From positions 350,758-414,757 of the forward strand of contig CAUYUJ010012714.1 in NCBI GenBank assembly GCA_963575745.1: 64,000 nucleotides of DNA. The letters are read 5' to 3'. The position numbers and the translations under genes are program-made. Positions 36,601 through 46,130 of the stretch are shown piece after piece (the stretch's first letter is position 1; each line of letters begins with the position of its first letter). The notes beneath the pieces were generated by a model. The model was not told the origin of the DNA. It did no database searches and worked only from the letters and a program-made list of their open reading frames with translations. Origin of the DNA: Prorocentrum cordatum. Taxonomy: Eukaryota; Sar; Dinophyceae; Prorocentrales; Prorocentraceae.

Positions 36601-38400
36601 CAGATATCGCGCGCGGTAACGTGGCACCCGTCGGCATCCACAGTGACATCGTTGTCGCCATCATAGCACATGACGCAATGCTCGACGGATCCCTTGCCGC
36701 CACCTCCGTTCTCAGCGTTCCCGCCTCCGTCATTGCCAGCGTCCGAAGGATTGGCGGCGCGGCCGACAGCGCGGCGGCGGTCTCGACCATCTGCTCCAGG
36801 ATGCCCCCTTGGAGGGGGGGGCCCCTTCGGCGGCGGCTTCGATTCGCTGCCGGCGGCGTAGGGGGAAGCTCCAGTCCCTGCGCTGGGACGGCGCAGCCCC
36901 TCCCTGCGGGCGCCTCGCAGGGGCGCCCTCCAGCCCCCGCGGTGCGCGTCCTGAACTTAGAACTGCTGGGACTGAAAGGCTGCCGCTTCGTGTGGCAATG
37001 GGGCTGACTTGCCGCTGAACTTAGCGGCAACTGCTGCCGCCCTGGGCCTCCTGTGGCCCCCGTCAAGCGTTTCCACGGATCCACCGGGGGCGCCTTCGAA
37101 GTCGGTTCCTGGCTTCCCCGAACTCCCATCGCGATCGGCAGTCGGCCTTCCTCCGGCCGAGCGCCGCCCTTGCTCCGAGGGCCCGGGGGCGGAGCGGCAG
37201 AGACCGGCGCAGACGCGTCGGTCTCGTCTGCGTGACCAGAAGAAGGGATGGAGGATAAGCCCACTGGCTCCCCCGCGCCATTCGGGCGCTTTTTATCTCC
37301 CTTCTTCCGACTGGCCCCCCGCTCGGTCGAGCTGGCCGGGCTCGGAGGCATGGCCGGCGCAGCTTCCGGCGGGGCCGGCGCGACCTGCGATGGGGCAGCC
37401 GCGACAGGGGCACTCGTGGCCTTTCCGCCGTGGTCGGCCTCGGCAATGCCTTCTTCGGTCTCTCCAGCGTTTCCGCCGCCCCCGTGCTTCATCTCCGCCG
37501 CCCCCCCCCCCCTCTTCGCGGCGTTGGAGGCGGTGCCTCTTCGGTTCGTGATGCGCGGGGAGGTCGGTTCAAAGCAAGGCGACGGCGGCGTGCCCCGCGT
37601 CGCTGAAGGGGCTCGGTGGGCCTCCAGGGGCGCGGGCCGAATGGCATCTACAACGTCGCCATGGCGCGGCAGCCGCGGCGCGACGCCTCGATTGGGGGGC
37701 CCGCCGCCCCGGTCCAAAGGGCAGTTTGGGCTGTGCTCCTGCGGCCCAAAACGCGCGCATATGCGGTAGTTCCTGCGAAGATTGGCGCGTTCCCGCCCGG
37801 CGCTCCGCTCTCCTTCGCGTCGGCGGGTGCACTTCCCGCAGAGAGGCGCGCGATCCTGCCTTCCTCGCCCCTCTCCCAGTGTTGGACGGCGCACCATTGG
37901 CGGACCTGATTATCAGTCCAGCCTCGGCCGCGCCAATACTCCATGTCCACGCGCGAGACGTGGGAGCTGGGGCCGCCCCAATCGGGCGGCGCCCCCACGG
38001 GGCCACGCGAGCGACCTCGCGGAACGCGATGCGTCATGTATGCGTCGGAGCTGGTCATGCCCCGCCCAATGTCCATGAGGTAATCGGGCGCGCTCGCAGT
38101 CGCAGGCCCGATTCTCTGCCTCGGCGTGTTTCCACGCAAATTATGCGTTCCCGTCGGCATGGTTGTCTCTGCCGATGGTATCTGCTCGCGCGCTTCCGCA
38201 ATATTCGGTGGGCCCGCGTCCTGCAGCTCCGCGAGCGTATCTGGGGCCGTCTCTGCTTCGGAGATGCCCCCGTATCCTGCAGTAGCGTCTCCGCCGGAGT
38301 CGGAGGCCAAATCGTCGCGCGCGCGAGCCATCGCGTCTCGGTGGTAATGGGCGCACGTAAGAAGGGCGCCTTCTGAAAAAGGGGGGTCGAGTTCGGACCG
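33643..38400 (-). pseudogene. Very long Gag-protease linker region
   Basis: Between the zinc knuckle and protease of the copia element lie almost 5 kb in which minus frames stay open for long spans, including 36467-37897 (476 codons) and the 3' part of 37648-38742. Composition is Gly/Ala/Pro/Ser/Arg-rich. Recognisable phrases are few: MTHRVPRGRSRGP and HVSRVDMEYWRGRGWTDNQ (about 38030-37900). The 10-mer GCGGAAACGC recurs on this strand, mostly read as Gly-Asn-Ala. No catalytic motif is visible. It may include inserted sequence from another element. Confidence 0.35.
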
Positions 38401-38742
38401 ATCGACGCACTCTGCGTCCTCGGCTGTCTCGAGAGCCGCCAAAAAGGCCGCGCGGTTTCCCCGCCCAGTCCCTTTCGAATTGCACTGGCTCTGGATATGT
38501 CTGTCGCTGCCGCGTCGGTTGCGCAGCATCCTCCTTCCGTTTCGGTCCACGGGGTTGAGTTCCCCGCCCTTTCCTCTTCCCGTGGAAGGGCGTCTGCCTC
38601 GGCCCTTGGCCTGGGAGATTTCCCCGAACTCAGCTTCGGAAAAACGGGCCATGAAGCTTGCGATGCCTGTGCCGTGTAACCGCCGGTAGCGACGACCGCC
38701 CTCTCCACGACCCCTCCCCCGTCGGCGACATGACCTCCGCAA
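37648..38742 (-). pseudogene. Copia Gag zinc-knuckle region
   Basis: A 364-codon open frame on the minus strand. Residues about 60-85 read LNPVDRNGRRMLRNRRGSDR followed by HIQSQC. The spacing is that of a CX2CX4HX4C retroviral knuckle preceded by the NPVG..G-type phrase of copia Gag, but both first Cys are Arg, so metal binding is lost. Further on the frame is acidic then Gly/Arg-rich and contains GWTDNQVRQWCAVQHWERGE near its middle. The intact knuckle binds element RNA. Confidence 0.6.
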
Positions 38743-39039
38743 TGCCCCGCGCGCGCGCCGCGCGGGCTATTTTTAAATGCGCCGCCTCCAGCGGCGCTTT
38801 GCGCGCTGGTAGCCCAAGGACAAGCACTCAGCAGCTTCCGCGTCGTCGATGCCGCGGGGCAAATCTGACAGATCGATCCACTCAGTTTCGTCGGATGATA
38901 ACGCGCCAGTGTCCTTCCCAGAGTCGATGGGCGAATTTCCACTGGAGGATCAGCCCGGAAGGAGGGCAGTCTGGCTCTCAGGGGCCGCGCGCGATTGAAG
39001 GTTAGAGGGCTGTCCCCAGCCCTTCTGCGCTGATGACGT

Positions 39040-40323
39040 TCAATCGCCTTTGCTAGTTTCCGGGCCCTCAGGGGTCGTCGCGAGGAGCGCAGCGGCCTCC
39101 TCTGAATTGGGGGCGCCAGCCCATATGTTACTGGACGCGGCCGCGTCTCCGCCAGCATTTGTCACGCATGTAGTCGCGTTTCCGCGACCTGTGCTGCCCT
39201 GTTCCGCGTTCCCAATGTTGCCAACAGCACGTTTCGCCAGATGCGCAAAACTGCGCATGCGGTCCAATAGTTCATCGCACTGTTGTTGGGCCCGTGGCAT
39301 CTGACCGCCGGGAGGCCGAAGCGCCTGCGCAGCCCTGCCGGGGCTGAGCCTTAGGGCTCCGAAGGGCACAGCTGTGAGCAACTGAGAGTGCGGGATGGCA
39401 GAGCCAACTGAATCAGCCTCAAGACGGGCATTCTCGAATCTGGCGAAAATGGAATCCGTTCTCTCGCCAGGCTCGTGCGGAAAATCTATGGGCCCCATTC
39501 CCGAAGTGAGCGATCGGTCATCTTCAAGGTTCTCTGATATGGCGCCCAAGTGGAACAATACTTGTACGTTGCAGGGTCCGTATGGACGCCTTGTAAGTCA
39601 CGCCGTAGTTTATGATATGGGGATGGATTCGCATCGCGATGGTGCGTGCTACCCTACCCAGACCACGCTGCAGGCATGCAGCTTGTTGTTGTGGGGTCAT
39701 GCGGGCGCCAGTAACGTTCAGCCACGCATGTACTTGGGTCCCAATATGGCAACATGGCCCCCTTGTCGCATGGTCGCCTCCATCGTTGTGGTTGCCACGT
39801 TGCATGTATCCTATAGCACACCCGATGACCAACCAAAGGATGCTGAAAGCTACAGACTTCACGTAGGGATTCCACAGGACGTCTTGGACGTCGTTGTTGG
39901 TGGTCTTCGGTGGTCTACCGCCGTTGGGCGGCGAATTCGCTGTGGAGGTGTGTCCCAATGCTGGTTCAAGAGTATGGGGTCCGCGTTTCCGCGTAGTGGA
40001 AGTTGGTACCTGAACCTGTTTCCAATTACATCGTAAGTTGCAGTAGCATGGCGTGGAACTGGGGCGCCTGCGCTCTTCGGAATGGTCAGACAAATGTCGC
40101 CCATGGGGAATATAGCGGGTCCACAAATTGCGTTCCCGCCTGGTTGCCAATAGTCACGCTCTGACGTCGCGCTGGTGTCGGCGACATACCAAACCGTGCC
40201 GTGGATAACTCGTGCGATACACGGAGCTGACCACAACTTAGTGTGGCCAGCTCCGCTAGCAAGTAAACAACAGGACGGGGTCCATGTGGTAAGAGGTTTG
40301 GGAGTTGGTGTAAGATGGTGCAT
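39040..40323 (-). pseudogene. Copia Gag N-terminal and core remnant
   Basis: Frame 39558-39040 contains PIDFPHEPGERTDSIFARFE, then LLTAVPFGALRLSPGRAAQA and GGQMPRAQQQCDELLDRMRS, which match in order the helical Gag domain of copia-type elements of dinoflagellates as I know them. Upstream frames (40150-39524 and 40323-39859) supply the N-terminal part, with GRGNATTC- and LRGNADPILL-type phrases. At least two frame changes break the reading. The Gag role is packaging element RNA into particles. Confidence 0.6.
40223..40254. other. 13-bp hairpin beside LTR-like repeat
   Basis: GGAGCTGACCACA (40223-40235) and TGTGGCCAGCTCC (40242-40254) form a 13-bp stem with one mismatch around a 6-base loop. 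It abuts the inner edge of the 5' LTR-like repeat, where a primer-binding site or packaging signal would lie. Confidence 0.6.
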
Positions 40324-40449
40324 CTTCCAACGGCGTGATCAAATTCCTTTTCCAATGCTACAGTGGGCCGCAAGATCCTCTAGCGGTCCAGGCAAATCGG
40401 GCGCCGGCACCTTGAGCCAGAAGCCCGCGGCACGCTCGCTGTGCTCGAT
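40255..40449 (-). repeat. LTR-like direct repeat, copy at high-coordinate end
   Basis: Aligns with 22411-22602 in the same orientation. The stretch 40385-40440 differs from its partner at only two or three positions while the rest differs by about a fifth. For the minus-strand element this is the 5' LTR position. Homology continues past a microsatellite to about 40587. Confidence 0.6.
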
Positions 40450-40562
40450 ATATATATATATATATACATATATATGTATGTATATATATATATGTGTATA
40501 TATATGTATATATATATATATAGAAAAGGCATGTATGTGTGTATCTATATATATATATATAT
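40448..40562. repeat. TA microsatellite
   Basis: Runs of TATATA with GTATG interruptions, corresponding to the microsatellite beside the other LTR-like copy. Confidence 0.95.
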
Positions 40563-40579
40563 CCTCTGAACCCCCTATT

Positions 40580-40860
40580 GCAGAGTCCGCCCGTCAAGGT
40601 CCGCCCGCCCGGCCCGACCCGACCCACCCGATGGGGTCCGTCCGCCCGACCCGACCGTTAAGGCTCGCGTCGGCGAAACCAGCGCCGGCGAAAACAGCGT
40701 CGGCGGAACCAGCGCCAGCGAAACCAGCCGCCAGCGAAACCAGCGGGGCGAAACCAGCGCCGGCGAAACCAGCGCCGCCGAAACCAGCCGTCGGCGAAAC
40801 CAGCGGGGCGAAGCCAGCGCTGGCGAAACCAACGCTGGCGAAACCAGCTCATGCCAGGGC
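40580..40860 (+). repeat. CCCGCCCGACCC and GCGAAACCAGC arrays
   Basis: First about 90 bp of CCCGCCCGACCC words, then about 14 copies of GGCGAAACCAGC in one orientation. Both repeat types also flank the other end of the copia element (21320-22410). Confidence 0.85.
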
Positions 40861-40954
40861 GATGAAGAAATGGAGGGAGGAGGGCATTTACAGCCTGTGA
40901 TTTGTTGCACCCGCTCGTGCGGCCGAGCTCCTTGATCTGTAGTGCGACAACAGA

Positions 40955-41360
40955 TCGCCCCAAGAGGGCCCTACGAGGCCCCCCAAGATGGCCTTCAGAG
41001 GCAAAACGACTTGTTCTTGCCACTCTGGGCTTCTGAACATCCGAGACGGTCCGAAATGCCTCCAAGGCCGGCCCAGGACGGCCCAAGACGATCCCAAGAA
41101 AGTCTGGAGACGACCCAAGAGGGCCCCAAGACAATCCGGAAGGCCCCCACTCCGACCAGAATGCATTCAAGAGGGCCCCAAGAGGCCCCCAACAGAGGGG
41201 CAATCAGAAACAGTCGTAGGGAACCCGGGAGCCCCTGCACCGAAAGATGACTCCCACGACTCTCTACATGCCCCTAAGAGGAGGTGCGCAAGAGGTCCAC
41301 AAGAAGCCACCAGCGGGCCACCCAAAGTCTTCAGGCGCCCGGAAAATGCCTGAAGAGGAC
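40955..41360. repeat. CCCCAAGANGGCC-type degenerate tandem repeat
   Basis: Irregular copies of CCCAAGACGGCC/CCCCAAGAGGCC every 20-25 bp, giving repeated Trp-Gly-Pro-Leu/Ser phrases on the minus strand. The family reappears at 47700-47860 and 48420-48720. No gene. Confidence 0.6.
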
Positions 41361-42249
41361 AGAGTCCCCCAGGAATCCCCACAGCAGGCGCGGAGGAAGA
41401 GAATACTGACGCAGCAACATGTACACGCGGGCAGCGCGATGGGAAGCGGCAAGCAAGCATGCGCGACACCGGCAGCCGCACATCTCCTCTGCTGCTGGTC
41501 GGCGGAGTGAAGTGAGCCTCTTGAGTAACAATCGAAGGGAGGAGAACCGAATCAGAGTTCTTGTGAACAGTTCGATCCCCCTAACTACCCCCCCACATAC
41601 CACGCACAAGCCTGCACATCTGATCTTGGGCCGAGGGTTCACAGGCCCCCCAAACCCCCGAAGATGGGATGAGCTCCAGGGTACCACATGCCCTCCTCCA
41701 CAGATGGGATGGGGTGGGTGACGACTACGACAACGACGACGGCGGCGACGACGACGGCACCGCAACACCTCCCCACAATGGGAGGAGGGGAAGGGCGGGG
41801 GCACGGACACCCCCCTCCACTACGCCACGCCCACACGGCCAAGACCACAGGAGGGGGTTGTGGGGGGGGGGACGATTCCCATTCGGGTGGCTCACGGGGG
41901 CGTGCCCATCCAGCGGAGGGGATCCCATTAGCAGTGGGGGGGGGCGGGCAAAGCCCTGGATCACAGATGGCCATAACAGAGCCATGACTCTTCCCCCCTC
42001 CTCGTCCTGGCACCTCTGGATCCCCCCCTCACTCTCTTCCGCGCCGTCCGCTTCCTCCTAGCGCCCGCCTCCCTCCTCCCCTCCCCCCGTCCTTCCTCCT
42101 TCATCCTCCCTATTTGTCCCGGATCCGTGGTTGATGGTTCCTGGGCCACGACAAACAGCCCCCACGAGGGCGAGGCGAAATCGAAAGGAAAACGTCGTCC
42201 GACCCTCTGGCAGCGAGGAGCTCGTCGGCGGAGGCACCCCGTGGATGGA
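41361..42249. other. Nothing recognised
   Basis: Contains a short (ACGACG)-type patch near 41720-41760 and several G-rich tracts; no gene recognised. Confidence 0.5.
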
Positions 42250-42257
42250 ACCCAGGC

Positions 42258-42482
42258 GTGCGATGTCCTGATTATTTCGATCCGCGGCCCACGGACATCC
42301 CAACCCTTTCGCCAGGGCCGGTCTCTCATTTTGGGCAGTTCTTTGAAGGCCCTGGGGCCCGGTGTGAGCCCCCTTGTGCAGAACCCTGAGAATTCCCTGC
42401 GTCCAGATTCTTTCATGACGTTGAGTGTTTGGGCGCGGCCGCCGCGGCGCAGCGGCTGGCGTTCATCGGCTGTCCCCTCCCT
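42258..42482 (+). repeat. Dispersed repeat C, copy 1
   Basis: Aligns with 55344-55560 in the same orientation: both pass from GTGCGA(T/C)GTCC.GAT through a CCAGGGC(C/T)GG.CTC.CATT segment and CCTGGGGCC to a GGGCGCGGCCGCCGCGGCG block and ...CCCCTCC, then enter a (GGA)n array. On the minus strand both begin with a Met-Asn-Ala-(Arg/Ser)-rich short frame. Function unknown. Confidence 0.65.
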
Positions 42483-42690
42483 GGGGAGGAGGAGGAAGAG
42501 GAGGCGGAGGAGGAGGAGGAGGAGGAGAAGAAGAAGGCGGAGGAGGAGGAGGAGGAACATGTGAAGAAGAAGAAGAAAAAGGAGGATGAGGAGGAGGGGA
42601 GGAGAAGGGGAGGCCGATGGGAAGAGTAGGAGGAGAAGGAGGATGGGAAGAGGAGGAGGGGAGGAGGAGGGGGGGAGGAGGGGCTCGCAT
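42483..42690 (+). repeat. (GGA)n / (GAA) array
   Basis: GGA repeats with GAAGAAG interruptions, forming the 3' side of dispersed repeat C. Confidence 0.95.
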
Positions 42691-43365
42691 CGGCCTGGGC
42701 GCTCCGTGGATGGAGGGGGCCGGCCGCGGGCGGCCTCCGACGAGACGTTGGCCAGGGCGAAAACCTCGCGGAGCTCCACGCGGCTGAGGCCTGGCCCCCC
42801 CGTTCGACCATACACGCGAGAGCTCAGCGGGCGAAGACGAGTATCAAATAAACCTTTGCGTGCGCCGTCGGGGCCGCCTGGCCGCCGGGCGGCTAAAACG
42901 TTTATACCCTACGTGGCACCGCAAGGGACCAAACTTTCCAGCCACCTGGGGGGCAGGCGTCCCCGACGGCGGAAAAGCTCATCTCATACCGAGTCACCAT
43001 ACCGATGAGCCTCAGGACGCGTAGTATCGCCATCGTGTGCTGGTGCACCGAAGCCCTTCAACACAACACAGATGGTGTAACGAGGACAGGCGCAGGACGA
43101 ACGGGGTCTACACACGCTGGGCCAGCACACGTCCTGAAGGTCCACGGCCCTAGTCAAGGGTGCTCGTTGGTTTCGCGGCTTTCGGAAGCGGCGGGTAGGC
43201 CAAATGCTAGCGAGCAGGCCAATGCTGGGGGGAACCCTGTGAGCCCGCACTGGAATCCATTTCGGCAGATGGCCACTATTACTTGAAAAGAGCCGGCCCG
43301 TGCACCGCCGGGCCCGTGGGCTGGCCGCCTCGGGGTAACACTGGAGGGATGACGAGGAACGAAGA
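42691..43365. other. Nothing recognised
   Basis: Mixed GC-rich DNA between two GGA arrays; short frames on both strands without known motifs. Confidence 0.5.
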
Positions 43366-43431
43366 GGAGGAGGAGAAGGAGGAGGAGGAGGAGGAGGAGG
43401 AGGAGGAGGAGGAGGAGGAGGAGGAGGACAA
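43366..43431 (+). repeat. (GGA)n microsatellite
   Basis: Pure GGA repeat that borders repeat block A/B copy 1; its partner is the TCC run at 54377-54392 beside the inverted copy. Confidence 0.95.
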
Positions 43432-43745
43432 GTGTCAACCCAATACTCATCAACAATATCGAAATAATCCCTCCCCCAAGTTCCCCCCTTCATCGGCTCC
43501 TACAAGGATTCATTTTCACTGAAGAAAATGCCCCGTTGGAAGACAACTCTTTGAACGTCCTGAACTGTGCCAGGGCACCATCCCTGGGACTTCAACGCCG
43601 CGAATCAGTACTGTTGCGCCTTGGCGATCCTGAGTCACGTCGGGACACCATCCCTGGTACTCCAACACCACGAACCAACGTACCTGTTGCGCCCTGACAA
43701 TCCGACATCGTGCCAAACACAATTTCTGGTTAACCATCCGAGTCC
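43432..43745 (-). repeat. ~80-bp tandem family B, copy block 1
   Basis: On the minus strand: about 90 bp with TTGATGAGTATTGGGTTGAC next to the microsatellite, then two to three units with GGCGTTGAAGTCCCAGGGATG, (C/T)TGGCACG and CAGGATCG.CAAGGCGCAAC. The same elements in the same order occur on the plus strand at 54010-54376. Confidence 0.7.
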
Positions 43746-44215
43746 TTGAAACTGCTGTCAGCTCTTAAAACGAATGTGCGCGGCGCTACTGCGAGAAACA
43801 CGTGTTGACAAGGAGCCACCCTCCGTCCGTGAAGCTCGCTGCAACTGCTTAAGACGAGCGTGCGCCGCGCTAGGGCGAAAAACACGTTGAAAAGAGCCGC
43901 CCTCCAATCGTGATTCTCTTTATATATGGCGGGTGTGCGCGGCGCTCAGGCGAGTACCCCACGTTCACGTTTAAAAGGGACCGCCATACATTCGTGAAGC
44001 TCTTGCAATTTGTTAAAATCAGTGTGCGCGGTGCTAAGGCGAAAACCACGCTTTGAAAACGGTCCGCCCTCCATCCGTGAAGATTTTGCAAACTTCTGAC
44101 GTCCGTGAAAATCTTGCTGGGTTGTAGTGCGAGTGTACGCGGCGCTAAATCGAAGACCACATTTTGAAAATCACCTGCCAGCCATCCGGGAAGTTCGTGT
44201 AACTTCTCACCTTAA
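43746..44215 (-). repeat. ~84-bp tandem family A, copy block 1
   Basis: Five to six degenerate units on the minus strand, each with AAA.CGTGG(T/-)TTTCGCC, TAGCGC(G/C)GCGCACAC, a TTTTAA tract, CTTCACGGATGGAGGGCGG and TTTTCAAA. Landmarks near 43797, 43879, 43957, 44043 and 44155. Matches 53755-54000 inverted. Confidence 0.7.
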
Positions 44216-44320
44216 GGATCAGAGGTAAAGAAGTCTCAAGCGCAAATCCCGACACGCCGTACCGACACGCCTCAGGGTGCGACAGGGAGGAGTTGTTCAA
44301 AAGGAATAGAATGAATACGA

Positions 44321-44343
44321 GATGAGATGAGATGAGATGAGAC
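44321..44343 (+). repeat. (GATGA)n short tandem repeat
   Basis: Four to five perfect GATGA/ATGAG pentamers. Confidence 0.9.
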
Positions 44344-44507
44344 GGCGCCTCAAGGCAGTCAAGACGGAAGGGACCAGCCCAAGCGAGAGACAGAACGTTA
44401 CTCAAGCACGCACGACTGGCGACGACTCGAGACGCAGGTATGCGGCGTCACCTGGGGCGCGCTGCTCGCGCTACCCTCCAGGCCGTGCCTCCCTCAAAGG
44501 AAAATAA

Positions 44508-44655
44508 TGGAGAGGAGGAGGAGGAGGAGGAGGAGGAGGAGAGGGAGGAGGAGCAGGAGGAGGAAGTGGGGGGAAGGAGGAGGAGGAGAAAGTGGGGGAG
44601 GAGGAGGAGGAGGAGGAGGAAGTGTGGGGAGGAGGAGGAAGGTGGGAGGAGGAGT
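44508..44655 (+). repeat. (GGA)n microsatellite array
   Basis: GGA repeats with GTGGGG interruptions; no gene. Confidence 0.95.
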
Positions 44656-45110
44656 AGCACTGCGCGAGAGCAAAACCTCGTTCTCATCTTGAACACCGCC
44701 CGCGTTTTAGACGATGCAACAAGCGAAAACGGCGCCATTCCCCAAACGTCCAAGCCTGCGCCCGCAAACATGAAAACAGAGCGACCGCGCACCGGCGCCC
44801 GAAAGCACACCAGGGAAGCGAAAGTGGCATGCGCAAATTGCAAGACATCGTGGTGCTCGCGCTCTGGAGGAACATCGCTGCGAGGCGGGGGTCTACCCAC
44901 ATTCACCGCCCGGGGAACCGACGCCTTGGGCTCTGAGGGGGTGTGGTGGGTATGGACATATTTTGACCTCTCGGGGGCCCCAGTGTGCATATTCACCGAC
45001 TGCCGCAGTTATTGGAGCCTCGATCCCCTAGGCGGTGATTGCGGAGAAATCCCCACCTGGGATTTGAAGAAGAAAAAACTTCATGATCATAAATCTTCGA
45101 AGCTCCGCGC
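44656..45110 (+). other. Open plus frame of unknown nature
   Basis: A plus frame stays open from the GGA array to 45360. In this part it contains VACANCKTSWCSRSGG and EGVWWVWTYFDLSGAPVCIF, which look less like noise than most frames here. I recognise no family, and it has no start outside the microsatellite. It may be a decayed exon or chance. Confidence 0.15.
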
Positions 45111-45119
45111 GGTTTTCGT

Positions 45120-45510
45120 GGAGGAGACCAGGTCAATCAATATCGAATCGGGAAATCGGATCGAATCGAAATCTGCGTCGCATCGGCACGGTTCGGAACG
45201 GGGCTGCATCGAACCGGATCGGCCGCGCCAAGTTGCACAGCAGCCTCATGCAAGCATCGGCAACCTGAGATCGCTGGGATCTAGGAATCGAATCAGATCG
45301 GGCTGGCCAGAGCACATCATTATCGAACTGGATCGCCTGGGAGGAGAAAGAGAAACATGAGACAGAGGAGAGGAAGTAGCTTGAGCACAAACGTCCACGG
45401 CGACAGCAAAACCGAAAGCCAATAGCGAAATCGAAGCGCAAAAATGATACAACAACCAACCGAACCGAATCGACCAAACGCAATCGACTGCGACGTGGCC
45501 GAACCGACGG
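45120..45510. repeat. ATCG-rich degenerate repeat
   Basis: Dense, irregular GAATCG, GGATCG and AACCGAATCG words on both strands with no fixed longer period. Reads as a decayed pentamer/hexamer array. Confidence 0.6.
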
Positions 45511-45835
45511 AATCGCGGACCCCCTTGATGACGAAGGCAGATCCGTTCCCACGACGCTGGGTAGAGGGCCCGCTCAAAAAGTCAGGGAAGCAACCCGGCT
45601 TGTCGATGGTGAGTTCGACATGGAGGACGAAGAACCCGATGATGATGTCGGCGAGTTCGAGATCGCCACCGCGCTTGCAATCATAGCGATTCTAGACATC
45701 GGGCGTTTGGACTTTCTCGATGCGTTGATCTTTGGACCTCCCCACCCCTTGCCCAAGAAGATGTTCGTTGTGGGGACCTTCACGGCGCCACTCGCTCCAC
45801 TCATGTGTCGGTGCTATGTCGAACGTCTGTCGACT

Positions 45836-45905
45836 TGAGTCAAACTTGAGTCGAACTTGAGTCGAGCTGGAGTCAAACTAGAGCCGAACTAAGGTCGAGC
45901 CGATC
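45836..45905 (+). repeat. Short tandem repeat CTTGAGTCGAA type
   Basis: About six imperfect 11-12-bp units between 45836 and 45905. Confidence 0.8.
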
Positions 45906-46081
45906 CGCTAGGTGGGCCCCAGGAAGGTCCCCAAACGAGCATCTAACCGCAGCGTCGCCTTCTCATCCCGAGTCGTTCTCAGCCGACCCCGCTGTCCGAC
46001 ACCAACACCCTGAAGCCAATAGAAAAGGCGACGAGTCAAAACCGCAGTGATATTATTTCTTGTCCGAGGCGCTGGATGCAT

Positions 46082-46130
46082 GGGAGGAGGAGGAAGAGGA
46101 GAAGGAGGAGGAGGAGGAGGAGGAGCGTAC
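46082..46130 (+). repeat. (GGA)n microsatellite
   Basis: Short GGA array with AAGAGGAGAA interruptions. Confidence 0.9.
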
